Positions 18,579 through 32,048 of a stretch of 64,000 bases of DNA are shown one piece after another. Origin of the DNA: Diadema setosum (Eukaryota > Echinodermata > Echinoidea > Diadematoida > Diadematidae). The notes under the pieces were generated by a model. The model was not told the origin of the DNA and made no database searches. It saw only the letters and a program-made list of their open reading frames with translations. How positions within the stretch are numbered: the stretch's first letter is position 1; each line of letters starts with the position of its first letter. The stretch spans positions 15,310,401 through 15,374,400 of the forward strand of contig CM067067.1 in assembly GCA_033980235.1 (NCBI GenBank), written 5' to 3'. A program made the position numbers and the translations under genes.

Positions 18579-19111
18579 CTATGTAATATTAATGTGCGCA
18601 CAGATAATACATGTACATCAAAATAATGTACATGAAATTGGGGGCAAACATCGACTTCTCTTCATACATACAGAATGCACTGAAGCGTCTAAAGCATGCG
18701 GGAGATGATTTAGAGCCTTCTGTACCCCAGTCACGTGGCATGAAATATACCAATTATTGTCAGAGGAAGTGTCCTCGGAGGGCTCTTAAAGTGGGTCACC
18801 TTCAAAGACGAGCGCCATTTGCGTCGTGCTCTTGTCACTCCTGGTAAATCTATATCAACTCTCCTCCATTCCTCCTCCTTTTTTCCTCTCTCGGGAAGCA
18901 GGAAAACGGGTCTTGCCCCCTCTTCAATCCCAAACCTGAGTGGAGTTTATATATTTTTTTTTTCGCCTTAATACATATCATAATTTTGCGTTTTGCAGGT
19001 TTCTGGAAGCACTTACGTCAACAGCTGCCCGCCTTCCCTAAAGGTGCCACATGCACAGAGCGAGACTCGAGAAACTTTCTTAATGAACATAAGCATAAAT
19101 ATATGTTTAGG

Positions 19112-19171
<60 letters not shown>

Positions 19172-19652
19172 CGTAATATGCATAGTTCATGTTCAGTAAC
19201 AGATCTTCGAGAAGTCTTCATCATATTTGCAATGACTGCTATACGCTTACAATGTGCAATACCTCTCATATTTCTACAAGGAAACAAGGTTAGTTAACAT
19301 GATTGTTTGGCCACTCCCACGCATTAACCTTCAGCTCTTTGGGGAATGTCTGAGGGTTGTTTTTTTTTTTCTCTCCCTTTTTTTTCTCAAGTCTAGCGAT
19401 GCTCCGACACGTTGTCCTATGGTGGGATCACAAATTTCATGTCGTTACAGTTCATGTGCCAGGTTGCGACCTACTGAGACTCATAACTACATTTTCCGTT
19501 CAGGTTAAGTGCAGCGAAGACTTCTGTCTACGACGGCAACATAACTGTGCTGGAGAATGGCAGTATGACAAAATGCCTCACTTTCATTTTTCGCTGACAG
19601 AGGCCTCGAGATTGTGATTTGCCATGATAAAACAGGCAATTATAGTGAATTG
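18577..19652. other. Unassigned non-coding DNA
   Basis: No gene recognised. Holds the TA array listed separately and T-rich tracts near 18953-18963 and 19361-19387. Confidence 0.45.
19114..19165. repeat. (TA)n microsatellite
   Basis: About 25 TA units directly following a TAGGCCTA octamer (19108-19115). Confidence 0.95.
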
Positions 19653-19947
19653 CTTTTTTTTTTTATTAAAGTTTTATTTCCATCTCAGAAGATGACTGGA
19701 TAGTCCCTATTCAGTTGCACTATCTGGTCTTCCCTGGGGTCCAGTTTGATGTGAGGTCAGGAGGGACCATCCTGCTCTCTTACGATGAATGAATTTTTTG
19801 TCCTATCCGAGGGGCAGAGTGTTTTGCCTCTTACTAGAAGGGACGGTATGATTACACACAACTATTGCTCAGTCTGACTCGGGAATCGAACCCGCGTCCT
19901 TTGGATCTGGAGGCAGACGCGATACCGACTGAAGCAAATCATCGCCC
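19653..19947 (-). mobile_element. tRNA-derived SINE
   Basis: On the minus strand: box A-like CAGTCGGTATCGCG (forward 19919-19932), box B GGGTTCGATTCCC (forward 19881-19893), then a unique body of about 200 bp and a tail with AATAAAA and a poly-A run (forward T-run at 19654-19664). Imperfect flanking repeats ending GTGAAT occur at about 19638-19650 and 19948-19960. The head is a decayed tRNA that keeps pol III promoter boxes. It would need a LINE enzyme for movement. Confidence 0.8.
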
Positions 19948-19960
19948 ATTGTATGTGAAT

Positions 19961-20603
19961 AACAGTGAGTCTTAGCCGATGTACGTGATTGCAGTCATTT
20001 TAAACTGACAACACTTGCTCACACGTCATCACGAAATAGGTCCCGGATGTTGCAGCAAAATTTATGAGGCAAATTATGCAACATTTCCGTGTACTTCCCA
20101 GACTTCCGAATTACGAACGTGACGGCCCAGCACGTGTATTCGTCTCCATTTGCAATGCGCATGCGCATGGTTTCGCGACGGACGATGGACAATTAACCTT
20201 TACGAAACGTTGGACAGAAAGAGCATTCTTTTTCTTTGTCCTTATGAAACGTAACCAACCCCTTAAAAATATGAATGTTCAATGATTCAAGGACTAATAC
20301 ACAATAATATACACTGTATATGTACTGCAAACTACCTGCAAAGTACCCATTGACTGATTCATTCGATTCAGATTGTTCTCTTTTTCATTTACCAATGTCC
20401 AGTATAGATTAAAGAAAAATGTTTTTATACAACAGAAATATACACTTAGACAAAAGTGCACAAGCAGATAACATTAAAGTTAAAAAAAACAAACAAACAT
20501 GATAGGTTGTCAATGAAATCGGATAGGTCACCTATTCAGCACTATCTACACACACTCATTTTTCACGGATTTTCCTGTCTGTGCATGAAGCCTGCACGAA
20601 CAC
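19961..20603. other. Unassigned non-coding DNA
   Basis: No gene or repeat family recognised between the SINE and the palindromic MITE. Confidence 0.4.
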
Positions 20604-20935
20604 TTAGGCCCGAATTCACGAAGGTGGTACAAATGAAACCATGGTTTAAACCATGGACAAAAACCATGGAGTGCCAAGTGTCGCATGGAATATTTCGTTA
20701 CGAAATCAGTCATTTCGTCGATGAAATGATTATTTTGTAACGGAATGACAACATTTTGTAGCTAAATGAACATTTCGTCCACGAAATGATGATTTTATTA
20801 ACGCGACGGTCATTTTGTCGACGAAATGACCAATTTCTTAACGAAATATTCCATGCGACACTTGGCGCTCCGTGGTTTTTGTCCATGGTTTAAACCATGG
20901 TTTCATTTGTACCACCTTCGTGAATTCGGGCCTTA
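20604..20935. mobile_element. Palindromic MITE, copy 1 (TTA duplication)
   Basis: The element at 20607-20932 (326 bp) starts GGCCCGAATTCACGAAGG and ends with its exact reverse complement, flanked by TTA on both sides. Nearly the whole sequence is one inverted repeat with arms of about 160 bp. Arms include the palindrome ACCATGGTTTAAACCATGG and a string of smaller ATTTCGT..ACGAAAT palindromes. No coding sequence. A 3-bp TTA duplication would fit PIF/Harbinger-type mobilisation, but copy 2 has AAT. Confidence 0.85.
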
Positions 20936-21122
20936 ATGTTTGTCTTGCCGTACATCGGATCGATTAATGACACTATTACAAGTCTCAATGTCGGGTCTCA
21001 GCTACGCTGATTCACAGGATTTTTGTGTTTGTTTTGGTTTAGTTTTTCTTGTTTCGGTTCCGTTGTTTTTACTCTACATAGAGCTGTTATGTTTCCTTCG
21101 GCAAAACGCTCATACGCATAAT

Positions 21123-21130
21123 CACACACA

Positions 21131-21173
<43 letters not shown>
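21123..21173. repeat. (CA)n microsatellite
   Basis: About 25 CA units with one TA interruption. Confidence 0.95.
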
Positions 21174-21177
<4 letters not shown>

Positions 21178-22670
21178 GCACTCACGAACTCAAACTTTCA
21201 TTGGAAAGCGATTATTGTGATCAATCAGATCAGATAATCAGCAATCAACTTGAGTGTAATTTCAAGTGGTGTTTTTTTCTATTTTTTTTTTTTTTTGCTT
21301 GTCCTGCTATGCTAATGACAAACAGAATACATGCTATCTAATTTAGGACTGATTTCGAAATGCAGACACAGCTTTGGTGAGAGAACATTGCAATGTTTGT
21401 ATTGAGAAAAGTAAAAGCAAGAACAAGCAAGATTAAATCACTTCTTTGGAAGCAGTTCTCTGGGGGAAGATTAACGCAGTTTTGTTTTTGTTTTTGTTTT
21501 GGGTGCTGGTTTTTTTTTTTTGCGAGGGGAGGGGTAGGAGATAAAAAAACGCACTCATCACTCCCTTTAACGTATTCAAGTGCAGCTCCGTGTTTGTGCA
21601 TCAACAAAACCCAACGCGTCGCTCCCCCCGATTTCTTGGCCGCCACTCCTCGGCCCTCCAAACATTGGATCGCTGTCGAATGCCCTCGAGTCAAACAGAG
21701 GGGATCAGGCCCGGGTGGCGGCGTCGCCTTTCAGCTTCGCTTTTTCTCTCCGGGTCTTGATCTACCCGCGCTCAGCGGAATGTTTCGCGAAAATCCTTAC
21801 AGTGTCGGCACTTGCTTTAAAGAGATCTGTGTGTGTTGTATCACCGAGTTTTGTTCTGCAAACTCCGAATTCACAGTAATCTCCCTCTCTCTCAATTTCT
21901 TTTCTTTCCGATACTAAGATAATTGGGTATTTTTCTTCCGAATAATATTGTCATCACTTCGATCTTGTGTTTGCACGTTCACTCGTAAGTACCCATCTCT
22001 CGTTAAAATTAGGTGATGATATTGATGATTTGTGGTGTTTGTACATATCAAAGGAACATTTGGGGGGGGGGGGGGAATCAGCTTTTAAAATCCAAGTAAT
22101 ACGGAGACAACGACCAGATAATGTCTGAAGCACCGTGTAGCAGGTATGGGAACCCAACGTCTGCTCGTATCTTATCAAACGCTCTGACCCGGATTTTGTT
22201 CCTAGAATGTACTGGAATTCCCTCCGGTTTGTGATCATGGCAAACACTAGCATGTCTTTTGCAAACAAGCAAAAGAAAAGGCGGGGGGGAAAAGCCGTAC
22301 AAAATTAATGGCCGCGTAAAAAAAGACTGTCATCTACACAGTATAAGTGTGAAATATTTTTTTATTTTCGGGCAACTGGTTGTCCATGAAGGCACAAGGA
22401 CTTGCACACACGCAGATTTTATGGACTATCAAAAATGGAAGTAAAATGTCATCGGGATAGAATTCATGACTATATCATATTACCGTTCGTGGGACAGCAG
22501 ATTTCTTCATTTCAGTAATGTGAATTGTCATTATTAATTCCATGAATAATAGTGCCAATTTCGAAACTATCTTGCTAAGAAAAGAAAAAACACGTTTTCT
22601 GTCACACTGTAAGAGGTAAGGGAAGAATTATGTAGATGTTTTCCACCCCGTTATTTGAAAAGGCGAATAC

Positions 22671-22701
22671 GTGTGTGTGTGTGTGTGGGGGGGGGGGGGG
22701 G
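22671..22701. repeat. (GT)n followed by poly-G
   Basis: Nine GT units run directly into a G-run of about 15. The same GT-then-G arrangement recurs at 30901-30928. Confidence 0.9.
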
Positions 22702-24319
22702 ATGAGTTATCCTTAAGGCGTCCATGCCCTTTAAAACAACGCAAACCTGCGGAGAGAGATGTAATCATGCTGCTGAGGACAGTGTACTTTCGTGTACTAC
22801 AGCACCGACTCAAAGACACTCACCAAAAAAAAAAAAAAAAAAGGAAAAAGACCACACGAAAAAAAAAATGTGCAGAAGCAATGCTGAGATTAAGAGAAGG
22901 TAAATATAAATGCTCAGACTAGGGGACGGTCGAAGGGCTGAAGAAAGTTTGCGTTCCGTTATACGTGTGTGTTTGTGAACACGTGTTATGTTAGTTTATT
23001 TGCGTGTGTGTGTGTCGGTGAGGATGGGTGTATGTCTGTAGTTACGTCTGTGTGTATTCTGATGTAAAGGCCGGTGGTGTAGTCTCATTGAGTACGTACG
23101 TGTACGTGAATGGGTTATATCGTTTGCAGCAACCAACATTATAGTCTAGATTTCTTGGCATTCTGAAAAAAAAAAAAACTTAAGTAGGTAATGCCCTCGC
23201 CCTCCTCTCCTCGCCCACCCGTACCTGCATCGAACGCATCTAGAGCTTGCCGAGGTAGATGTGAAACAACTAAGCTGGTGTGTGGGTGTCATCATTTGCC
23301 TCCATCTCATCCTTTTATGGAGTATTACGAGTCATTTATCAACGTTATCGAAATCGACTGAAGATATTGCATTCCGGTCGAACACTTATTCAAGGATTAA
23401 AGTTAATATTTGACGACTAAAGAAACAAGATTCTGCGTACAAAATCCTGGGGGCTTTTCTATAGAGTAATGCGGCAAGTAGGCGATGTTCATTCATTAAT
23501 CAACAATCATCGGAAGTAACTCATGTTTTTTTTTTTCCTCCTTGTGACGTTAAGTACCACGGTGTGTGACAATTTTTGGTGAAGCGGTGCGAAGGGAAAT
23601 GTATTGTTCTTTCGTCACAGGGGAATTGGTTGATTTTCCTTGTAACTCACATAGCAGTCGTCTGAGATGAAGTATCGCGGGGGGGGGGGGATACGTCTTG
23701 AATATAATTGATACGCACTTCGTTGTTAAAAGGCGGGCAATAAATATTTGATCAGACCTAGATGAACAGGAGACAAACAATGGCTAGGCGGGAAGTGGTC
23801 GAGGACGAGAGAGAATGAGTGAGGTAGGGAATGAGAGAATGTCGGAGACAACGGAAGAGAAGATGAGGAATGAAAAGCGAAGAGAGAAAGTGGCGGAGGA
23901 AATGGAATGATCGTATTTTGAAATGGTGACCTCCAATCATAATCTTTGCCTCTTCCTCACTCCTTCTGTCAATCCGTTTTTCTATCTGTTTTCTCTTTCC
24001 TAATCGTCGGCAACAGTATACTGCAACCATGCGATCTGTTTTATGTTCATGGAGCTATATACGCGATTTTGCGCTGTTGCAGATTGCTGGCAAACCCGCC
24101 GCAGTTCAAAATGATAGCAGCAACCTTTATCCCACCCGTCTCACCGGAGCATGCGTTGCAGCGTTTAATACCCGGCACTGCATTTGTCTTCCTAACTGCA
24201 CGCGTATTGTAAATACTGTGCTTTCTCGCTGTCGTGTCGCCAGCAGTTGCTCTGTGTGAGTGAGTAAGTAAGTGTGAGTGAGCGTGAGTGAGTGAGTGCG
24301 TGCGTTTGTGTCGCTTGTG

Positions 24320-24400
24320 ATTGGTCATCTAGCGCCGTGACGTCACCGACGTTACCTTAAGCCGGTATAAAATGCGTGGCGGGTCTCGCAAATGCTCATC
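24320..24400 (+). promoter_or_regulatory. Core promoter: CCAAT, CRE, TATA, Inr
   Basis: Inverted CCAAT (ATTGG, 24320-24324), a perfect cAMP-response element TGACGTCA (24338-24345) and TATAAAA (24366-24372) are followed by a TCATC initiator-like site at 24396-24400. The A at 24398 is 32 bases from the TATA start, the usual distance. All four elements have orientation and spacing typical of a metazoan RNA polymerase II promoter. The CRE would make transcription responsive to CREB/ATF factors. Confidence 0.6.
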
Positions 24401-25212
24401 AATACTGTCATTCGACACTGTGGAGTGACGGATAGCTGTGCTGCGTCCATTTCACCCAGGCCAGCCCCCATGGAATGAAACGCATTGGAGGCTGGTCCGT
24501 GTCACTAGAAGCTACACAAAACTTTCATCCTGCCAAAGCTTGAAACTCGCATTTTACGGACGACGTATAGCCAAAAGTGTGTTTGCGATTACTTTTTGAA
24601 ACTTGATCACGAGGCTTCAGACGGTGGAAGAGAAATCAACGAAATTCACTTGCAATTTCCCAGCCCGAAAAAAAAAAGTAAATATGAGGCAATATGTAAC
24701 TTGAAGTCTTTTGGTGCGCTGTTGTTCAACAATGAGCTTTTGCGGACATATCATGATGTACACATGGGTAGACCCCGCTTCTTGCACACGGCTTGCGACC
24801 TGATTGGCCATTTGATGATACGGCCTCCTTCCGCAGCTTTGTTCCAGCTCCAGCGACGCTCCCCATCACCCTCGCTCTCTCGCTCTCGATGCGGGACTTC
24901 GGAAGTACGACGAACGATCAAGTGCGCAGCACTTTAATGTCACGGAGATGGGCAAAGCGGCGTTAAGGACGATTTGATAGAAGCAAGCAAGCAAGCAAAG
25001 CAAGCAAGCACACAAACAAACACAAGACAAACAAACAAACAAACAAAAGTAGTTTCCGGTGAAAATGGTCTCTTGTTCGTCGTGCAGCTAGAACACGAAA
25101 TCAATTTGTGTGTTGTTGGTGTCCGTTCTATGACTCAAGGAGCTGCATCAAGTATCCACGTGAAAAGGACAATTACCTCAAACACCTGCCACCTCCTGTG
25201 AGTGTACGAATC
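24398..25212 (+). other. Possible 5' exon downstream of the promoter
   Basis: Between the predicted start site and a perfect GTAAGT donor at 25213-25218 lies about 815 bp with above-average GC in its first part. Early ATGs open only very short frames (first at 24470, stop after two codons), so it would be an untranslated leader or a non-coding RNA exon. A (CAAG)n/(AAAC)n tract at 24981-25048 lies inside. No downstream coding exon was recognised in the window. Confidence 0.3.
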
Positions 25213-26539
25213 GTAAGTAACCACTCATATTATTTACCCAATAGAACTATCAAGCCGATGTAACTATATTACATAATCTGAACAATATAGTTATCAAGTT
25301 CCTGGAAATAATCCATGCAGTGGTTTTTTTTTTCTTTTTGTGATTTACTTTCCTGCTTCACACTACGTACGATTCTATCTGTAGCTTGTGTAAAGTGTAA
25401 ACCAGCAGTATATCGGATAATCGTTACAACAAAAATATAAAAGGAAATAGAGAAGAGAATACGTCAATAATTAGGAATGAACGAAGGAGAGAAAGAGATG
25501 GACAAATAGAAGGGAAGATTTGATAAAAATAAAAAGTTGGCGTGCTGATAACGTCAGGGTGATGATACCAGTGAAAGTTTAATAATGTGTGATTGAAGTG
25601 GTGACAGGAACAGTGTGATAACACTGGGAGGGTAATATCGCACTCCGGCAACAATGATACCGCCTACATGTCAAAGCACAATGTTTTGCTTAACCCGGAG
25701 AGGTAACTAGTAGCGTGGACAATTCCATCGAGTGATATAAAGGTTACTTTTTTTTCAGAAAGGGAAACAATATTGTTAGTGAATAGCGATTGATGTTGTA
25801 CTATTTTCTCAGTCAAATGATTTTTAAACCCTCCCCCCCCCCCCAAGAAAGAGAAAAAAAAATCAAGTTAAATTGTGTTGTACTTTTTTTTTCATCTGAC
25901 GTATCATCTTCAACGTTGAAGCAAATCATATAATTATCTATCAATGTGCAAAGTAGGAGATTTTGTGTCTTTTGTCCCCCATGGCCATTGGTAACGGTGC
26001 TGAATAGATGTAATCTGGTAATCAAAGAATCCGAGGTCGAGGAAAGCAATTACGCTGATTGTACGCCACTTGAAAGGAATTGCCGAATACGATATCTACC
26101 GAGATATGGAACTAGCAGTATCTTGTACAGAGAGAAAGTGAGAGAAGTGTGTGTATAGGCCTATGTGTGTAAGAGATAGAGGGATGGGTGTATAGTATGT
26201 ATATAATTTGAACGAGACGTTTTGTTTAAAGTATAGTCGCATCTGCATGTTCCTCTGCATGATTTACCTTCGTTCCTCCCTCCCATCCTACATAACACCA
26301 CGGACGTCGACCGTTGATGCATGTTAATTCATGATGGTCCCCCTCTTTTAATACTTACGTATCGAAAAGGAGGGGGAAGGATCAAGCCAACGTCTTATCA
26401 CTTGTAGCCTTAAAAAAAAACTTGCCGCGAGATTGGTTGTCTCGGCACAACACATGTAAAAAAAAAAAAGAGAAGAAAATAATTATGTTTTGGCTTCTAT
26501 AGATATCACACTATATATGAATGAAAAATACTGATGCAT

Positions 26540-26543
<4 letters not shown>

Positions 26544-26597
<54 letters not shown>
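26544..26597. repeat. (TA)n microsatellite
   Basis: About 26 TA units. Confidence 0.95.
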
Positions 26598-26601
<4 letters not shown>

Positions 26602-27015
26602 TTGGAATAACAATGACAAAGATAAAGTAACATGCGAAAATATTGTGCCCACGCAACTACCGTGTTATCATTGAAAAGCTTCACACTGTCCCTTGTAATA
26701 GAGGAAGAAGGAGGGAAGCCTTTTAGTACGCACATCTAGTACTGTTGAATCATTGTCGCATTGTATAGATATGCATCATCTGGATGTCAAAGTGCTGTCA
26801 ATAGAAATGTTGGACGCAGGTAAAAAAGAGATAGAGTGATGGATAGTGAGAGAGAGAGAATAGAAGGAGAGAGAAAGCAAGTGTGGGAAGAAAATGTGAA
26901 GATGGAAACTAACAAAGAGTTGAGGTCCGAAAGCACACGAAGTTTTAATGCACTTTCATTGCATGCTGCTATTCTTCAGCAATTCGACAATTTGATATCA
27001 CAACATCTATTTATG

Positions 27016-27019
<4 letters not shown>

Positions 27020-27078
<59 letters not shown>
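27020..27078. repeat. (GT)n microsatellite
   Basis: About 29 uninterrupted GT units, followed by imperfect GT to about 27100. Confidence 0.95.
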
Positions 27079-27080
<2 letters not shown>

Positions 27081-30000
27081 ATGTGTGTGCGTGTGTGTGC
27101 GGTTTTTAGTTCAAAACCGTGTCTTTTCTCCATCCTGCGTAAAAACCAAAAACTTTGCGCAATCGTAATCAAGTGTCTTTGCTGTAATAAAAGGCACAAT
27201 ATTAACCTAGTTTTCACCATGAATAATATTTTGTCATTTTATTTTATTCTTAAGATCCCTTCCCGTAATAAAAAATGTCGGCACCCAACCATCATCACTA
27301 GGAATACGTAACAAGTGGGGAGCATATTTCACGTCAAGCCTGAGTCGTGGGGTTTATTTTGGTCATTGAAGAATAGTTACTGAAATAACAGCTCCCATAG
27401 GTTTTAGCGTGACTCGCACACCTGCGTATATTGCGTTTGTTGAGGCAAATCCGTGCACCAAATTTCCAGTAGTAAAAGTCAACACGCAATTACCACATAA
27501 TTTAGATGGTAAACGCATGCATATATGTATATCTATATCTATAACATATCTGTATGATATCCGTATCTATCTCTATATCTTTCACCTATATTCATATAAC
27601 AAGTCTGTATCTTTATAGCATGAGTATGTGAACATGTAAAATACAAGTACACAGGTAACTTTTCATGTGCGTCATAACGGCTGTGTGGTAAACCAAGTCA
27701 ACCCCTCCCCCTGTTTCATACTTGATGGCGAATCCCCCCGGACAATTAAATGTTTCAGTGATTGGAGCTAAATATAGAAATAAGTAACAGATAATGGAAA
27801 TATCGTGCGCTTTCAGGTGCAATGGAAACCGTGTTAACACATCGGAATAAAAGCAATCAATCTAGCTCATAGTATTAACTCCTCGATGAGGTGAAACGAC
27901 AGAGTGCGGGGCACGCCCTAACTGGTTGAAGAAAACCTTCAGATGATTTTTAGACTTTTCCACTGAACATCTGTAAATTGGTTTTACTGGGTACAGAGTT
28001 TTAGAATTTAGTGTGATCGGGATGAGGAATAAGAATGTTTTCAAATTTTATGACACAGTGAACGATTAGAGCAGCTTCACACGCATGACTTGCTGCTGAA
28101 GGAAGCAGAGCAAAAGAAGAAAGTATACACAAATTTTCCATAGGCGGACTTGTTAAGCAAGTGATATTGTCATGGAATTACTCTGCTGTCGTTTAACAGT
28201 GGAATATGAGCCTTCTATGTCATCATCCTCGTTCATTGTATTATATGTTGGGTTTTTCAGAATATTAGTTTATCTGCTCAAAGACTGCAATAAATTCCAG
28301 AAATCGATGCATGGCAAGATCGATTTGAATGATGCATGCACTTGCGTGATGTGAATTATATAAATTGCCTTGACTACCACCTTTAAGCACAATGACCACT
28401 TCCACATATCACAACGACAGGAAGGATGGAAACGTTCCCAAAGGGCATCGTTTATTTCCTAACTTTAATTTCATAATGTGGTCAGGTGTAAACGATCTAA
28501 TAGACAGGTGAATTACAGTTTGATATTCTCACCTGAACACCCGCTCATTCGGCGTAATACAGATACACTTCTAAGAAATTACAACATATTACTCCTGTAA
28601 CAGACGCACAAACTCGGCGGCGCTTGATTGAAGCGACTTGATAAACGACTGAAAATGTTCCAAATGTTTCTTGGATGGATTTCAGCTCGGAGAGACATAC
28701 GTTCGGGATTTGCTCGAAATACATAATGTCTGGCGTCCACGGGACGTTCCCCTAGTTTCTCTGTCTACATAATATAATACGTTATGAAGTGAAAGTAGCA
28801 TTCAATGACATCGGTTGGTTCTATTTTTGTGTGTGTTATTGTATGGGTTATGATTGCATTTATTAGTGCCTAATTGCGACTGATCACGGCCTTCCTTTCT
28901 GCAGTCTTGATACGGATTGGCAGAGGAATCAATCGGCCAATTCGAGCAATTTAGTATCTTATTTGATAGATTTTGCATTCAGATTTCGGTTCAGACTGGT
29001 TGTCTTTCTTCTGTATACAGAGGATGCTGCACACTACTATAACGCAATGCCATTTTGCTCGGCGCAATAGCATGGTGTGCTTTACATCACTAGCAACTTA
29101 CCAAAAAATGTCTTGATTTGTCTGATCTGAATTTAAGAAAAGATTGATAGAAGTCATATGATGATGTACCAGCATGTATTATCTAGCAGGAATGTAAATT
29201 TGTGAAGAAATTTGTCAGAAGCGGCATAGATAAATTACAAAATCTGTACGTGGTGTTTGTTTTGTTCTTCGGTAAAAGACACTCTGATTGCAGACATTGA
29301 TTCAATTCATAAAGGAATGTACACTGATTTTTTTCAAACGTTCTCTGCCATCAGTTAAAAAAAAAGTCTGAAGGTAGAATTTGACAGAATGCATTGGTTT
29401 ATCTTTCGTCTGATTAACGGACCACCAGACTTCTCTTTCCGTGTTCAACTGAGTGAGTTTATAATCTAGAGTAAATGTTCTATCTGGGCTGTACTAACAC
29501 ATGCTATGGTTTACCGGGTGTAACAGCTATTTTGTTACACGCTGAAAGTTATCGCGATGTATCCATAATACCCATTCGAGTTCACATCGGCAGTTACAGT
29601 GCACCACAAACATCCTTCGATATGAAGTAAACAACCTTTGAATGAAGGGGGGGGGGGGGCTGGGAGCACTAACTCTTCGAACATAATATAGTCGATGGGA
29701 GCGTGGAGAAAAGTTTTGAGACAACGAACACCGAAATCGTTAAAATCGCTAAATAAAATCCTTCTCAGGCAAGAACCAACGCCTGGAGCCGTTGTCGACA
29801 TGGAGACCTGATAGCTTGTGGAAATGTCACGACTAAATTCGTTCAGCAAACAGTATTTCTTGCTTGATTTCTTTTTCTCCACGATTGCAAACTGTGGGCG
29901 AATTCACGCGCTACATGTATCCATTATTACAGAGCGACTTTGCTCCCACCAATGATACTGGAGCACCGGGTACAACCAAGATAATATTATTCGCTTCCGA

Positions 30001-30441
30001 GGCAGCTATTACTTCCGGTAAAAACCAAAAAATGTATTGAACACAATTATATCAAAATCCAGGAGGTAAAGAGATAGATCGAGAGAGAGAGAAAGGGGGG
30101 GGGGATACAGAAAAATGTTAGATAGAAAAACAAGTTGTAATACTCTTGGTAAATTGAATTATTACCCGTGGCCTTTCTATTTTATCAGAAATATTATTTC
30201 CCTCGCAGAAGTTTCCTCCCTGGGAAAGGAATCGAGACGAGATAAGACCTAGCTTGTATTTAGGCAGTGAGATAAGAAGTAATTTCGAACTCATCTTCAT
30301 CTTAATCACATCGAAAGTAAAGCAGAGTATGGCCTTCGAGATTTTTTCTTCTTTCCTTCTTTCTTTATGGACAAACGCTGGCAATGCATATTTGTGTAAC
30401 CGTAGAAACATGAACCAGAATCGGCGCGCGGAATTGCCCCC

Positions 30442-30455
30442 GTTACCATGGATAC
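30442..30455. promoter_or_regulatory. RFX X-box-like motif 1
   Basis: GTTACCATGGATAC fits the imperfect inverted repeat bound by RFX factors. Found by eye; no neighbouring gene is known. Confidence 0.3.
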
Positions 30456-31416
30456 AAAGATGGGACTTTTGTGCGCTTGCTATTTGTGGCTTGCTGTTGT
30501 TGCTTTGTTTTCCAAATGCGAAAGAAAGATTAAAAAAAAAATTCATCGCAGCGCTGCTGCAAAATTGTGGGTTCCATCATGTAATGGTATTGTTCTCAGT
30601 ACTTTGGTACGTTAAGAGATTCTTCATGTTTTGTTCTGTTTGTTTGTTTTTTAATCATATTCTCTGAGCTTAAGCTAAAAAAAAAAGTGCCATTCAGCGC
30701 CACGCACTTTTGTCTTCTCACTTCTGTAGCAAGAAGATAGTTCCCATGTACTTTTATGAAATAGGAATCTTAATGAACATTAGTAATGGGGGAATGCAAT
30801 TGCAACCGCACCGCCTATCCATCAGATTAATAAGAGAAGAGATTCAGACGTGTTGTTAAAAACAGATGGAGCCAAAAATAGATAACGTGTGAGGAAATAA
30901 TGTGTGTGTGTGTGTGTGGGGGGGGGGGTTGTGCGTTTGTTTAGGTGTTTTTGTGTCCGTTTCACTGTCCTGTGCTGCGTGTCCGTGATAGACAGGAAGA
31001 GCCGTACCTGGCTGAGTATCAAGTGGTATATAGTATTTTTCTGAAAGTCGGTTGTTTTGATACGACCCGTTTGCAAACATCATCAAGATTTCCACAGTAC
31101 AAGGGGAGCGCTATACGAGGCAGCTCAATTTACGATCGTATTTTTACAAATAAATCCAAAGGACTTCAACTGGATCCAAATAAGTGTCAAGATTAGATGA
31201 CGATAATTTGTCGTACATTAAACGGGACGTGTGTAACTCGTCGTACGTTGGGTGAGGATGTTTTCGGTGGATTTCTCCGCCTCCCTTTCCACTCCAGGGA
31301 GCTACATCTCTGGTGAGTTTATCTTATTTCTCATTCAATCCTTCCAGTTTTGATTGCCATCACTGTTTCTCATTTTGGTCTTAACTCAGAGTATCTCTTT
31401 CTCTGGATGTCACGCT

Positions 31417-31474
31417 GTCTGTCTGTCTGTCTGTGTGTGTGTGTGTCTGTCTGTCTGTCTGTGCGTCTGTCTGC
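31417..31474. repeat. (TCTG)n/(TG)n compound repeat
   Basis: Two blocks of TCTG units around a TG block. Confidence 0.9.
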
Positions 31475-31689
31475 AAATCTGCGATATTCTGTTTTCTTCA
31501 TCATTCTTATGCAATTCTTATAGGAATCCTACATCGCCTCACCGCACTCCATTTATCCTCTCAATAGCCACATCTGCAACATGTAATAGAGAATACAAGG
31601 ACCCTACAGCACGCGTGAGATGATCATTTCGCACCTTACATCTGGAGATGGATAAAAAAGCTGGACTCAAACAAGGCAAACAACAACAC

Positions 31690-31708
31690 AAACACACAAA
31701 CACACACA

Positions 31709-31740
<32 letters not shown>

Positions 31741-31741
31741 T
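31690..31741. repeat. (CA)n microsatellite
   Basis: Imperfect then perfect CA units. Confidence 0.9.
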
Positions 31742-31845
31742 ACAAACAATAGATCACGCAGGAGATAAAATCTTAAAAAGATTCATGGAGATCTCACATT
31801 GATTGCACTGTAACACTGTCTCCGCAGCTGAAATAATGAAATATC

Positions 31846-32048
<203 letters not shown>

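Larger units (their letters stand above)
20936..24310. other. Unassigned DNA with a CpG-rich patch
   Basis: Includes CA and GT/G arrays, A/T homopolymers, and a GC-rich CpG-containing patch near 21595-21800 with overlapping open frames in several phases but no recognisable domain. GA-rich sequence lies near 23790-23910 and GTGA repeats at about 24256-24300 lead into the promoter. Confidence 0.4.

Noticed and set aside
19880..19947. tRNA gene on the minus strand
   Set aside because: Same reasoning: a tRNA-derived head of a SINE with a poly-A tail and flanking repeats.
21393..21917. 174-codon frame in a GC-rich patch
   Set aside because: Two other frames, one on each strand, are equally open here, composition is low-complexity at both ends, and no motif is recognisable.
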